Shown piece after piece: positions 17,071 through 25,966 of a DNA stretch of 64,000 bases; position 1 is the stretch's first letter; every line of letters begins with the position of its first letter. The notes beneath the pieces are model-generated. The model ran no database searches. It saw only the letters and a program-made list of their open reading frames with translations, and was not told where the DNA came from. This stretch comes from Bradyrhizobium sp. BR 10289 (GTDB lineage Bacteria; Pseudomonadota; Alphaproteobacteria; Rhizobiales; Xanthobacteraceae): NCBI RefSeq assembly GCF_019455385.1, contig NZ_JACOFR010000011.1:62001-126000 (forward strand), given 5' to 3'. The position numbers and the translations under genes are program-made.

Positions 17071-17625
17071 ATGTCAGAGCCCGAGACCAGTGGTGTCAAT
17101 CCCAGCCAGGTGCGCCCGGTGCGGCTACGCGACGCGCTGTTGCGCGCGCGGATCGAGGCCGCCGACCGGACGGGTGTCGTCGTCGATCTGCGCGACGCCG
17201 AGGTGGCGCGGCTCGAGATCCTCAACGACGCGCTCGACCCGCTGTTCGCGCAGGTGCCTGATCAGATCGACCTGTTCGACCGCGGCATCAGCCAGGGCGA
17301 TACACCGAGGCTCTGGATCGACGTCGTCGCCCACATCATGATGGGGCGCGACAAGCGGATGTACCGCTTCGTCCAGGACACCCGCTTCGGCCGCCTCGTG
17401 CTCGCCGAGTCGCACGACACCGCCGTGATCGTCGAAGCGGTCACCGACTATGTCGCCCGCCGCATCGTCGAGCGCGAGCGTGCGATGGTCGTGATGCCCG
17501 AGCCGCAGGCCCCGGCCACAGAGCCGCCGCGCCGCTCGCGGTTCTGGCCGTTCGTGCTCGGCTTCGTGCTCGGTGCCGCCGCGCTGTTCGGGCTCGCCGT
17601 CGTCGCGGCTTTGCGGAGCTGGTGA
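17071..17625 (+). CDS. Hypothetical protein with C-terminal membrane anchor
   Basis: This protein of 184 residues has a soluble N-terminal part (about 1-140, with PVRLRDALLRARIEAADRTG and RLWIDVVAHIMMGRDKRMYRF). A Pro-rich linker follows, and one C-terminal membrane segment (FWPFVLGFVLGAAALFGLA, about 158-176). It is probably tail-anchored in the inner membrane with the soluble part in the cytoplasm. I do not recognise the family. I chose the ATG at MSEPETS over an in-frame upstream ATG six codons earlier. Confidence 0.75.
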   Translation: MSEPETSGVNPSQVRPVRLRDALLRARIEAADRTGVVVDLRDAEVARLEILNDALDPLFAQVPDQIDLFDRGISQGDTPRLWIDVVAHIMMGRDKRMYRFVQDTRFGRLVLAESHDTAVIVEAVTDYVARRIVERERAMVVMPEPQAPATEPPRRSRFWPFVLGFVLGAAALFGLAVVAALRSW

Positions 17626-17635
17626 AGCTCGCTCC

Positions 17636-17742
17636 GCCGTCATTCCGGGACGCGCGGAGCGCGAGCCCGGAATCCATTCATCCGCGTACGCTGTCGCCCG
17701 ATGGATTCCGGGCTCATGCTTCGCATGCCCCGGAATGACGGC
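17636..17742. repeat. Palindromic intergenic repeat, family E
   Basis: The outer arms GCCGTCATTCCGGG and CCCCGGAATGACGGC pair almost perfectly, and inner arms CCCGGAATCCAT/ATGGATTCCGGG pair exactly. This is the GTCATTCCGGG repeat type. A shorter single hairpin of the same type is at 58826-58864. Confidence 0.75.
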
Positions 17743-17748
17743 GTGAGA

Positions 17749-18630
17749 CTAGATCAACCTCACATGCTTGATCTGCCCGATCTGAAATCCGGCGCCAAGG
17801 CTCCGCACGGTCTGCTCGCAGCGCCAGCCGGCATTGTCCTTCTCGATTCTGAACAGATTATACGCCGCCGCCGGAGTGTGCCCGTGCGCGAGCGCGGAGG
17901 CCGAGGGGACGCCGATCGCGGGGATGTTGCCGTTGGGGCCCTCGAACCACATCGTCGAGTGAATGTGGTCGTGCCCGTGCAGGATCAGCTCGACGCCGTG
18001 GCGTTTCAAAAGCGCCAGCAGCTCGGCGGAATCAGTCATCCGTTTCTGGCGTGCCCTGGACTTCAGCGGATGATGCACCAGCAGCACGCGGAAGACGTCC
18101 TCAGTCGCGAGCCGGTCGAGCACCCGTTCAAGAGCTGCGAGCTGGTCGCGCCCGAGCGTGCCCGTCGCCATCAGCGGCAGGGTCGGCACCGCCGTAGACA
18201 GGCTGATCAGCGCCAGCGGCCCGCGTCGGCGGACGCCCGGAAAGCCGATGCGGCCGTCGTCGTCCGCCAGATAGGGCGCAAAGGTCTCGCCGAAGCGGTG
18301 ATACGTGTTGCGGACATAGGCGTCGTGATTGCCCGGAATCGCGGTGACACGGTCGGGCGGGCCGACGCCGTCGAGCCAGGCGCGTGCCGGCGCGAACTCC
18401 GCTTCCAGCGCCAGGTTGACCAGATCGCCCGTCACCGCGATGTGGTCGGGCGCCTGCGCCTTCACGTCCGCAACGAGCGCGTCGAGCACCTCGCGGCGCT
18501 GGTATTTGTGGCGGTTGCGCGTCCAGTTGACGTAGCCGAGCGCGCGCTTGCCGGCGAGCTCGATCAGCCGCGGCCTCGGCAGGGGCGCCAGATGCGGGTC
18601 GGACAGATGGGCGAGCGTGAAGGGAGCCAT
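17749..18630 (-). CDS. Calcineurin-like metallophosphoesterase
   Basis: This hydrolase of 293 residues has all five metal-binding blocks of the family in order: HLSDPHL (about 7-13), GDLVN, PGNHD, LVHHPL and HGHDHIH. Such enzymes use two metal ions to cleave phosphomonoesters or phosphodiesters, including cyclic nucleotides. The exact substrate cannot be read. It is cytoplasmic, with no signal peptide. It is divergent from a NUDIX gene, with a 77-base gap between starts. Confidence 0.88.
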   Translation of the reverse strand: MAPFTLAHLSDPHLAPLPRPRLIELAGKRALGYVNWTRNRHKYQRREVLDALVADVKAQAPDHIAVTGDLVNLALEAEFAPARAWLDGVGPPDRVTAIPGNHDAYVRNTYHRFGETFAPYLADDDGRIGFPGVRRRGPLALISLSTAVPTLPLMATGTLGRDQLAALERVLDRLATEDVFRVLLVHHPLKSRARQKRMTDSAELLALLKRHGVELILHGHDHIHSTMWFEGPNGNIPAIGVPSASALAHGHTPAAAYNLFRIEKDNAGWRCEQTVRSLGAGFQIGQIKHVRLI

Positions 18631-18707
18631 GATAGGCGATTGCCTCGCTATTCGTCCGCTGTAATGGCAAGGTCGCGACCACTGTGCAAGCGCCCGACGG
18701 GAGCCTG

Positions 18708-19199
18708 ATGGGAGAGCGCCTGAATCATATCCGACGGAAATTCGAGCCGCTGCTGCGGCGGATTTTCCACGCCTGGTTCCTGCTGGTGCGCGGCATGACG
18801 CTCGGCGTCCGTGCCGTCGTGCTGGACGCCGACAACAGGGTGTTCCTGGTCAGGCACAGCTACGTCGTCGGCTGGTATCTGCCCGGCGGCGGCGTCGATC
18901 TCGGCGAGACCATGGAGCAGGCGATGCGGCGCGAGCTCAAGGAGGAGGGCGATATCGACCTCACCGGCGAGGCCGTGCTGCACGGCATCTTCCTCAACAG
19001 CCATGTCTCCCGCCGCGATCACGTCGCGGTCTATGTCGTCAGGCAGTTCAGGCAGGATCGCCTGCCGGAGCCGAACCGCGAGATCGCTGAATGCGGCTTC
19101 TTCGCCATCGATGCGCTGCCCGAGGGCACCACGCGCGGCACGCGGTTGCGGTTGTCGGAGGTGCTCGAAGGCAAGCCGCTGATCGCGACGTGGCGGTGA
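18708..19199 (+). CDS. NUDIX hydrolase
   Basis: This protein of 163 residues carries a Nudix box GGVDLGETMEQAMRRELKEE (GX5EX7REUXEE), which binds divalent metal and hydrolyses nucleoside diphosphate-linked substrates. An N-terminal helix with basic residues (RRKFEPLLRRIFHAWFLL) precedes the domain. I chose the ATG behind CGGGAG rather than a GTG eight codons upstream. The substrate is unknown. Confidence 0.82.
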   Translation: MGERLNHIRRKFEPLLRRIFHAWFLLVRGMTLGVRAVVLDADNRVFLVRHSYVVGWYLPGGGVDLGETMEQAMRRELKEEGDIDLTGEAVLHGIFLNSHVSRRDHVAVYVVRQFRQDRLPEPNREIAECGFFAIDALPEGTTRGTRLRLSEVLEGKPLIATWR

Positions 19200-19478
19200 A
19201 CGGCGCCGCTACAGCATAATGGGATCAGGCTTGATTGCTGCAGCGACGGTGGTGCGCTCCCTCTCCCGTTTGCGGGCGTTTGCGGGGGAGGGCTGGGGTG
19301 GCGGTGCTTCCGCGATGATGGGATTCCCAAGAGGAAAGAACCCGCGGCCTGGCGCAGCGGCCCGATCTGGCACCCGCCCGGTAGACCACGGCCGCCCGAG
19401 ATGTTATCCCGCGTCCGACGTCGACGCGTTTTCCTGACGCGAACCGGGGCCCACTTCGCTCGAAAACGCTGTGCTGAC
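19200..19478. other. Intergenic region with GC-rich repeat remnant
   Basis: No convincing gene is seen in these 279 bases. Near 19258-19310 there is CTCCCTCTCCCGTTTGCGGG followed by GGGGGAGGGCTGGGGTGGC, a half of a known type of intergenic palindrome, here without its partner arm. Confidence 0.5.
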
Positions 19479-19997
19479 ATGACCGATCTTTCGCTCACCA
19501 TCCTTCCCGAGACGGCCCGCGACGCCCAGGCGATCGAACGGCTGCACGAACGCACCTTCGGCCCCGGCCGCTTCGTGCTCAGCGCCTACCGGATCCGCGA
19601 GCATGTCGACCATCTGCTCGACGTCTCCTTCACCGCCCGCATCGGCACGCTGCTGGTCGGGTCGGTCAGGCAATTGCCGGTGCTGATCGGCGAGACGCCG
19701 TGCTTGCTGCTCGGGCCGCTCACCGTCGAGCCGCCGTTCCGCGACCGCGGCATCGGCCGCAAGCTGATGGAGCGGGCGCTGAAGGACGCCAGGGATAAGG
19801 GTCACCGCCTGATCCTGCTGGTCGGCGACGAGCCCTATTACAGCCGGGTCGGCTTCAAGCAGGTCGAGAAGGGCCGCGTCACCATGCCCGGCCCGGTCGA
19901 CGCCGCGCGCGTCCTGGTGTTCGAGCTCGTCGAAGGTGCGTTCGAAGGCGTGTCGGGCGTCGTCGCGCCGGACTGGAGCAAGGCGCGCGTGGGGTAA
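19479..19997 (+). CDS. GNAT family N-acetyltransferase (YhbS-like)
   Basis: This protein of 172 residues has the GNAT acetyl-CoA loop at about 92-105 (VEPPFRDRGIGRKLMERAL, with the Q/RxxGxG/A-type RDRGIGRK) and the late strand GDEPYYSRVGFKQVEKG. The pattern is that of YhbS-like acetyltransferases. The substrate is unknown. I chose the ATG at MTDLSLT because upstream residues look unlike the family. A second GNAT gene begins 27 bases after its stop, so the two are probably co-transcribed. Confidence 0.82.
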   Translation: MTDLSLTILPETARDAQAIERLHERTFGPGRFVLSAYRIREHVDHLLDVSFTARIGTLLVGSVRQLPVLIGETPCLLLGPLTVEPPFRDRGIGRKLMERALKDARDKGHRLILLVGDEPYYSRVGFKQVEKGRVTMPGPVDAARVLVFELVEGAFEGVSGVVAPDWSKARVG

Positions 19998-20023
19998 TCT
20001 GTTGCTCGGATGGAGTTTCGACC

Positions 20024-20506
20024 ATGCAGGTGCGTCCCGCCGATCCCGCCGAGATCGATCAGCTCGCGCAGCTGTGGCATGATGCCTGGCATCACGCGCA
20101 TGCGCATCTGGCGCCGCCTGAGCTCGTCCGCCTCCGCACGGTCGCGAGCTTTCGTGACCGGCTCGCGCTCATGCTTGCCGATGTCTGCGTCGTAGGCCCC
20201 GCCGGCGCGCCGCTCGGCCTGTGTGCCCTCAAAGGCGACGAACTGTACCAGCTGTTCGTGTCGCCCAAAGCGCATGGGACGGGTGTGGCCGCAGCGCTGA
20301 TCGCCGACGCCGAGGAACGGCTCGCCGCGCGCGGCGTGCAGCTGGCGTGGCTGGCATGTGCGATCGGCAATACGCGCGCCGAGCGGTTCTACGAGAAGAG
20401 CGGCTGGCGCAAGGCCGGCACCTTCGTGATGATGTCGGAGACGTCGAACGGGCCGTTCCCCGTGGATCAGTCGCGCTTCGAGAAGCGGCTCGCGCCCATG
20501 GCGTGA
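20024..20506 (+). CDS. GNAT family N-acetyltransferase
   Basis: This protein of 160 residues starts MQVRPADPAEIDQLAQLWHDAW. It has the acetyl-CoA binding part LFVSPKAHGTGVAAALIADAE and the C-terminal strand-turn NTRAERFYEKSGWRKAG that marks this family. The substrate is unknown. The ATG follows TGGAGTTTCGACC. It follows another acetyltransferase gene in the same direction. Confidence 0.82.
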   Translation: MQVRPADPAEIDQLAQLWHDAWHHAHAHLAPPELVRLRTVASFRDRLALMLADVCVVGPAGAPLGLCALKGDELYQLFVSPKAHGTGVAAALIADAEERLAARGVQLAWLACAIGNTRAERFYEKSGWRKAGTFVMMSETSNGPFPVDQSRFEKRLAPMA

Positions 20507-20526
20507 GCGGTCCGCGCTCCATCCTC

Positions 20527-20642
20527 CGTCATTGCGAGCGCAGCGACTTGTCCGCCGAAGCTTCAGCGAAAGCGGAAGCAATCCAGAATCTTTCCGCAGA
20601 GGCAGCCTGGATTGCTTCGTCGCTTCGCTCCTCGCAGTGACG
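20527..20642. repeat. Palindromic intergenic repeat, family F
   Basis: The arms CGTCATTGCGAGCGCAGCGA and TCGCTTCGCTCCTCGCAGTGACG pair imperfectly, with inner arms GAAGCAATCCAG/CTGGATTGCTTC exact. This is the GTCATTGCGAGC repeat type widespread in alphaproteobacteria. It separates convergent genes. Confidence 0.75.
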
Positions 20643-20711
20643 ATTGTGGAGATAGTCGCAGCCTGCTCCAGATGTGCGTGCCGGGGCCCGTAGGTCCCGG
20701 CCGGCTCAAGC

Positions 20712-23117
20712 CTAGAACTTGAAGTTCGCGAATGCCCGCACGCCGATGCCGGGCATCAGCACCTCGTCCTTGGTATAGGACACCGAGTTGCGGATGTTCT
20801 CGTTGAGGAGATTGTTGCCGACGATGCCGGCCGTCATCTCGCGCGCACCGAACTGACGCGGATCGAGCTTGGTGTTGTAGCTCACCTCGGCCTTCAGCAG
20901 ATTGTAGCCCGCCGTCGGCGTCTCCGCGATCACGGCGATGTTGTTCTGCGCGAAGGCGTGCAACAGGTTCACCCGCATCAGCCAGTTGTCGTCGCGCCAG
21001 AACACGCCGCCGCCCATCCGCAACGGCGGAATGCGCGGCACGTTGGTGCCGTCGGTGAAGGTGGCGCGGACGAAGTCGAGCTGGTTCTCGATGCCCCAGA
21101 TGCCGCCCTGGAACGCGCTGACGTCGAGCTGCGATTGGAATTCGCCGCCGCGGAAATTGGCGTTGGCCTGCGAGTACACCGCCTGGTTCAGCTCCGCGCC
21201 CGGATTGCCGCATGAGGCGAAATCGTCGTCGCACATCACGCCGGTGAGGCGGCGATAGATGAAATTGTCGAAATGCGTGTAGTAGACGGTGCCCTCGAAG
21301 CGGAACGGTCCGGTCGCCTTGCGCAGGCCGAGCTCGACGGATTTCGCGGTCTCGATGGTGAGGTTGGGATTGCCGATGTCGAATGTCGCTGTCGCATCAT
21401 GCCCACCGCGCGAAAACAGCTCGGCCGCTTTCGGCGCGCGCTCGACATATTGCGCGGTGATGCTGCCGACCATGCCGCCCGGCAGATCCTGCAGTAGGCC
21501 GATGCTGCCGCTCTTCGGCGTGAACGACGGATTGCGCGCGATCGCCGCCTGCGGCGCGCCGTCGGGCAGGAAGTCCGCCGGAAAATCGGGCGTCGTGCCG
21601 TGCAGCTCGACATGCTCGATCCGGCCGGCGATCTGCGCCCGCGTCGCTTCCGTGAACTTGAACTCGTTGAAGGCGTAGCCGGCAACGCGCGTGCTAGTGT
21701 TGGGATCCCACAATCCGTTGAACAGCGTGCCGGGATTGTCCGGGCTCGGTGCGTTCAATTCCTGATGGCCGACCTGGAAGCCCAGCGCCGTCGTGACTTC
21801 CGCAAAGCGCGCGTTGAACGGCATCAGCTGCACCTCGGTGCGGATCTCCTGCTCCTTGTTGGTGAAAGTCTGCCGGATGCCGAGGCTGTTGAGATCGGCG
21901 GGATCGGCAAGGCCGATCTCGTTGTGCCGGTAGTCGGTCGCACCCGCCCAGAAGCGGACGGTATCGATCGCAGTCGCGTCGGGATGGTATTCACCCTTGA
22001 CGTTGATCTTGGTCTGGTGGCCGTCGATCCGTGTCTGGTGGTCGGCGCCGTCGATGCCGGGGATGTGGTAGAGCGAATCGTTCTCCGTGATCGCCGCGCC
22101 GATATAGCCGCCCTGGAAGAAGTAGGAGCCGCCGATCGAGGCGCCGTCCGAACGTGTGGCCGAGTTCGGCTGGCGGCCGTTCACGGGACGCGACTGGTCG
22201 TTGAGATAGGGATAGCTCGGAATGTTGTAGTCCGAGGTGGTGCGGCCATAGACGTCGGCATGGAACGCAAAATTGCCGCCGCCGGTGTCGAGCAGCACGC
22301 CGCTCTCGACGCCGCGATCGACCGAGGAGAACGCGGAGCGCGTCTCGGCGCTGACGCAAGGCGAGGTCGCGGCGGACGCGAGCGGCGCCTTGGCCGGAAG
22401 GCCGTAAGCCTGGAACGACGGCGCGCAGGATGGCAACGCATCCGGAATCCGGTTGTTGGTGGCGCTGACGACGCCGCCGATCGAGGTCGAGCCGTAGCGG
22501 AGCGCGGCCGGCCCGCGCACCACCTCGACCTGGTTGGTCGCGAGCGGGTCGATCGGGACGAAATGATCCTCGCCGAGATCGGAGGCGCCGCCCGAATTGG
22601 TGCCGTTCTCGACGATGCCAACGCGGTTGACGTCGAGGCCCCGGATGATCGGGCGGCTGGAGGCGCCCGGCGCGAAGCTCGAGCCGGTGATGCCCGGCTT
22701 CGAGAACAGGAGATCGCCGAGCTGGCCGCCGCCCTCGCGGCGGATTTCCTCGTTCGGCACCACGGTGACGGTCGCGAACTGGTTGGTGACGACAGGCAGC
22801 ACGCCCCGCTGAGGCGCGGCGGCGGCCGTCGTTGCTGCAGCCGCCGGAGGCGCTTCGGCCGTGCGTTGCGGATTGCGCGATCGCCCGGTGCGCGTGACAC
22901 GGACCTGGCTGCGGGTCGGCACCACCCTGCGCACGATGGGGCTCGGCGCCGTCACCGTGACGGACGGGATCTCGCTCGACGATGGTGCTGGCGCGGGGGC
23001 AGAAGCTGGCGCAGGGTCTTGTGCAGCCGTTTGGGCCGGCGCGGATGTGGCGGCGGCGCCGAGCAGGAGCAGGCTGGCTCCTGCGAGACGCTGCGCGCGT
23101 CGCAATTCAAATGACAT
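20712..23117 (-). CDS. TonB-dependent outer-membrane receptor, probably for zinc (ZnuD-like)
   Basis: This is an outer-membrane beta-barrel of 801 residues that would import a metal or metal complex using TonB energy. A signal peptide (about 1-29, ending PAQT) is followed by a Pro/Ala-rich stretch. A plug domain starts near 105 (VTVVPNEEIRREGGGQLGDLLFSKPGITG, then PIIRGLDVNRVGIVENG). A large barrel ends in the aromatic terminus FANFKF. Within the barrel FEGTVYYTHFDNFIYRRLTG is typical of the ZnuD-like group. It lies downstream of a DUF2946 gene preceded by a Zur-type palindrome, which supports zinc as substrate. A heme or copper substrate is the alternative. Confidence 0.85.
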   Translation of the reverse strand: MSFELRRAQRLAGASLLLLGAAATSAPAQTAAQDPAPASAPAPAPSSSEIPSVTVTAPSPIVRRVVPTRSQVRVTRTGRSRNPQRTAEAPPAAAATTAAAAPQRGVLPVVTNQFATVTVVPNEEIRREGGGQLGDLLFSKPGITGSSFAPGASSRPIIRGLDVNRVGIVENGTNSGGASDLGEDHFVPIDPLATNQVEVVRGPAALRYGSTSIGGVVSATNNRIPDALPSCAPSFQAYGLPAKAPLASAATSPCVSAETRSAFSSVDRGVESGVLLDTGGGNFAFHADVYGRTTSDYNIPSYPYLNDQSRPVNGRQPNSATRSDGASIGGSYFFQGGYIGAAITENDSLYHIPGIDGADHQTRIDGHQTKINVKGEYHPDATAIDTVRFWAGATDYRHNEIGLADPADLNSLGIRQTFTNKEQEIRTEVQLMPFNARFAEVTTALGFQVGHQELNAPSPDNPGTLFNGLWDPNTSTRVAGYAFNEFKFTEATRAQIAGRIEHVELHGTTPDFPADFLPDGAPQAAIARNPSFTPKSGSIGLLQDLPGGMVGSITAQYVERAPKAAELFSRGGHDATATFDIGNPNLTIETAKSVELGLRKATGPFRFEGTVYYTHFDNFIYRRLTGVMCDDDFASCGNPGAELNQAVYSQANANFRGGEFQSQLDVSAFQGGIWGIENQLDFVRATFTDGTNVPRIPPLRMGGGVFWRDDNWLMRVNLLHAFAQNNIAVIAETPTAGYNLLKAEVSYNTKLDPRQFGAREMTAGIVGNNLLNENIRNSVSYTKDEVLMPGIGVRAFANFKF

Positions 23118-23249
23118 GGTCCTGATTCCAGTCAGGCGCCGTCCGTAAGATGCTGTGCTGATCGGAGGCGGCCTGCCGTCGCGGCGCGACGGAATTCGAC
23201 TTCAACAATTCCCGGGCATACGCGCCCAGGTGTGATCAAGCGTTGGAGG

Positions 23250-23654
23250 TCAGGACGCGGGAGGCGCGCGCGGCTGGAACGCCGTGCCGGCCGATTTCAG
23301 ATGGATGAATTCGGCATCTGTCGTGAGCTGGAGCAGCTCGATCGCCTGCGGCAGCAGAAGCAGGGGCGGCGTCGCCGAGACGACGGTACCCGCCATCGCG
23401 ACCAATGCGCAGATCGCGCAATTGTCGTCTCCCGGCTGCTCGCGGTCGGGGGCGGAAGGCGATTGCTTCTGGACAGCAACGCGGTCGATCGAAGCGGTCG
23501 CCTTGCTGCTGTCCGTCTGCTCGAGCGAGGATTGGGCGAAGGTCGTTGCCTGCGCGAACCAGTGGCTGTGGCCAAACGTCAGCGCCAGCTGCACCAGCAT
23601 CGCGAACAACGCGAGCCGGGCGCCGTGCCTGATATTCGACCGGAACCACTTCAT
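23250..23654 (-). CDS. DUF2946-type exported small protein, Zur-box controlled
   Basis: This protein of 134 residues has an N-terminal signal or anchor segment (RLALFAMLVQLALTFGHSHW, with two His in GHSHW). Its Cys pair is NCAICAL near 79-85, followed by a second hydrophobic stretch (about 85-105). The size and CxxC-type pair fit the DUF2946 group, often linked to metal-responsive TonB receptors. It is the first gene of a two-gene unit: the receptor gene starts 132 bases downstream in the same direction. Control by zinc is inferred from the Zur-type box 45 bases upstream of the start. Confidence 0.75.
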   Translation of the reverse strand: MKWFRSNIRHGARLALFAMLVQLALTFGHSHWFAQATTFAQSSLEQTDSSKATASIDRVAVQKQSPSAPDREQPGDDNCAICALVAMAGTVVSATPPLLLLPQAIELLQLTTDAEFIHLKSAGTAFQPRAPPAS

Positions 23655-23698
23655 CTGGAAACGCCACCCCGCATCGCGAGGGATTATCCTCTGATCCC

Positions 23699-23721
23699 GC
23701 GATGTTATATTGTAACATCGC
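23699..23721. promoter_or_regulatory. Zur-type operator (zinc uptake regulator box)
   Basis: This is a 23-base near-perfect palindrome centred on 23710, with arms GCGATGTTATA and TGTAACATCGC. Only one pair of the two 11-base arms fails. The core TGTTATA-N-TRTAACA matches the alphaproteobacterial Zur box type. It lies 45 bases upstream of the DUF2946 start codon, where a repressor would block the promoter in zinc-replete cells. Confidence 0.82.
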
Positions 23722-23845
23722 AGTATCGATCAGCAGATGTCAACGGCAGGCCGCGCGTGCGGATACAGGTCGCCGATCCGATGTGTCGTTCGGGCAACTA
23801 GCCTGAGATCAGGCTTGAGGGAACGGTGTGCGCCGCGAACTCGAA

Positions 23846-23872
23846 ACACCTCTCCCCATCGGGGAGAGGTGT
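23846..23872. repeat. Short palindrome of the CCTCTCCCC/GGGGAGAGG type
   Basis: This is a single perfect hairpin ACACCTCTCCCC-at-CGGGGAGAGGTGT. The same arms bound the larger family A related element at 63024-63182. It lies 24 bases after the stop of the gene ending at 23896 and may serve as its transcript end, though there is no T run. Confidence 0.6.
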
Positions 23873-23895
23873 GACCTTGCGCAGCCGATGGCGCC

Positions 23896-25959
23896 TTAGC
23901 GCCCCTCGCGCATCCAGGTCGCCGCGAAGGCGCCGAGCAGCAGCAGTAGCCCGATCAGGCCGGCGAAGATCGGCAGCACGCCGACGCCCTTGACGACACT
24001 GGCGTCGCGCATCCGCACGCCCATCCAGCCGTCACCGGCGAAGCTGCTCACCGAGCGCACCGGCACGATGCGCGGCAGCTCGACGCTGGAGCCATCGACC
24101 ACGCGCACGGCATTACCACCCGTCGCCTGCGTCAGCGGCCTCAAGGTGTCGGTGGTGGAGGTGACTTCCGAAAACTCCTTCGGATTGGTCGGGCCGACAT
24201 TGATCAGCGCCTTCAGCGTGCCGTCGGTGGCCTGCCACAGGCCGAGCTCGCTTGCCGGGAGGCTCGCGCGCCATTCGCCGGGATCGCCGGCGGTCAGCGT
24301 CAGATCGTGCGACACTCCGGAGGGCGAGGTCACGCTCACCGGCTGCACGCTGTCCGCCATGGTCTGGCGCACCACGACGAGATCCTTGCCCTGCACCTGG
24401 AGGCGCAGTGCCTCTTCGTCCAGATCCGGCTGCTTCATCAGCCAGTGCGACATCCGCCGGAGCAGATCGAGATGCGGACCGCCGCCTTCATAGCCGCGCG
24501 CCCACAGCCAGATGTGGTCGGACAGCAGCAGCGCGACGCGGCCCTCGCCGAAGCGCGACAGGAACAGCAGCGGCTTGCCGTCGAGGCCTGTCATGACCGG
24601 CGGGTTGACGGAATTGCGGGTGTCGACGGTGCGGAAGAAGCGGCTCCAGTGCGGCGGCTCGAAGGCCGAGCCCTCCAGCCCGCGCGTGACGGGATGGCGT
24701 TTGCCGATGTCGGACAGATGCGCATAGAACGGTTTTTCACTGACACCGACGGGTTCTGCCGGCAGCACCGAATCCAGCGGCGTGCGCCAGATGCTGGTGT
24801 TGGAGGCATAGTCCGGGCCGGCGGAGACCAGCACCGCGCCGCCACCGCGCACATAGCGCGCGATGTTGTCGAAATAGGCGACCGGCAGCACGCCTTGGCG
24901 GGCGTAGCGGTCGAAGATGATCAGCTGGAATTCGTTGATCTTCTGCTGGAACAGCTCGCGGGTCGGAAACGCGATCAGCGACAATTCGTTGATCGGCGTA
25001 CCGTCCTGCTTCTCCGGCGGCCGCAGAATGGTGAAGTGCACGAGATCGACGCTGGCGTCGGACTTGAGCAGATTGCGCCAGGTGCGCTCGCCGGAATGCG
25101 GCTCGCCCGACACCAGGAGCACACGCAGCTTGTCGCGCACGCCGTCGATGGCGACGACGGCGCGGTTGTTGACCGGCGTCAGCTCGCCCGCGAGCGGCGA
25201 GGCCTCGATCTCGACGATGTTCGGGCCGGCATGCTTGATGTCGACGTCGATGCTGGCGGTCTGCCCGCTCGAGAGCGTGCGCTCGTTGATCGGCTCGCCG
25301 TCGCGGCGCACCGTGACCTTGGCGCGCTCGCCGGTGACGCCCTGGTCGTCGAGGCGGAATGTGATGGTCTGGCTCTGCCCGACGATGCCGAAGCGCGGCG
25401 CCGCCGTGATCGCGATGCGGCGGTCGCGCTCATCCTTCTGCCCGGTGATCAGCGCGTGCACCGGTGCCTGGAAGCCCAGCGCGGCGGCATTGGCGGGGAT
25501 GTCGTGAACGCGGCCATCGGTGATCAGGAAGGCGCCGGCGACGCGATCGACCGGAACGTCAGCCAAAGCCGAGGCCAGCGCGCCGAACAGTTTGGTGCCG
25601 TCGGTCTCGCCGTCGGCCTGTGCGGCGTCGACGACGCGGACTTCGAGGCCCTTGATCTTCTTTAGGCTGTCGACCAGCGCCTCCTGCGCCTGGGCGGCCT
25701 CGCGGGTGCGGTTGCCGAAATTCTGGCTGGGGCTCTTGTCGACGACGATCGCTGCGACCGAGGTGAGGGGATCGCGGTCCTCGCGCGTGAAGGAAGGATT
25801 GGCGAGCGCCAGCAGGAACAGCGCCAGCGCGGCGACGCGCACGGCCGCCCCGCGCGCCCGCGCCACCAGCAGCAGAAGCGCGATGACGACGATCGCGGCG
25901 AGCGCGAGCCACAGCACGATCGAAGGAACAAGCGGCGTGAACGCGATGCCGTAATTCAT
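23896..25959 (-). CDS. Membrane protein of the MoxR-DUF58 operon (vWA/glutamine-amidotransferase-like)
   Basis: This protein of 687 residues has two N-terminal membrane segments (about 10-33 and 38-55) and a C-terminal one (about 662-682, VLPIFAGLIGLLLLLGAFAAT). A large periplasmic part lies between. After the second helix AAIVVDKSPSQNFGNR resembles the start of a vWA fold, though the DxSxS metal motif is only partial (DKSPS). Around 350-400 the sequence NEFQLIIFDRYARQG and GGGAVLVSAGPDY resembles class I glutamine-amidotransferase-like folds without the catalytic triad. It is the last gene of a four-gene unit starting with MoxR, seven bases after the DUF4159 gene. Its role is unknown. Confidence 0.75.
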   Translation of the reverse strand: MNYGIAFTPLVPSIVLWLALAAIVVIALLLLVARARGAAVRVAALALFLLALANPSFTREDRDPLTSVAAIVVDKSPSQNFGNRTREAAQAQEALVDSLKKIKGLEVRVVDAAQADGETDGTKLFGALASALADVPVDRVAGAFLITDGRVHDIPANAAALGFQAPVHALITGQKDERDRRIAITAAPRFGIVGQSQTITFRLDDQGVTGERAKVTVRRDGEPINERTLSSGQTASIDVDIKHAGPNIVEIEASPLAGELTPVNNRAVVAIDGVRDKLRVLLVSGEPHSGERTWRNLLKSDASVDLVHFTILRPPEKQDGTPINELSLIAFPTRELFQQKINEFQLIIFDRYARQGVLPVAYFDNIARYVRGGGAVLVSAGPDYASNTSIWRTPLDSVLPAEPVGVSEKPFYAHLSDIGKRHPVTRGLEGSAFEPPHWSRFFRTVDTRNSVNPPVMTGLDGKPLLFLSRFGEGRVALLLSDHIWLWARGYEGGGPHLDLLRRMSHWLMKQPDLDEEALRLQVQGKDLVVVRQTMADSVQPVSVTSPSGVSHDLTLTAGDPGEWRASLPASELGLWQATDGTLKALINVGPTNPKEFSEVTSTTDTLRPLTQATGGNAVRVVDGSSVELPRIVPVRSVSSFAGDGWMGVRMRDASVVKGVGVLPIFAGLIGLLLLLGAFAATWMREGR

Positions 25960-25966
25960 GGCGATC

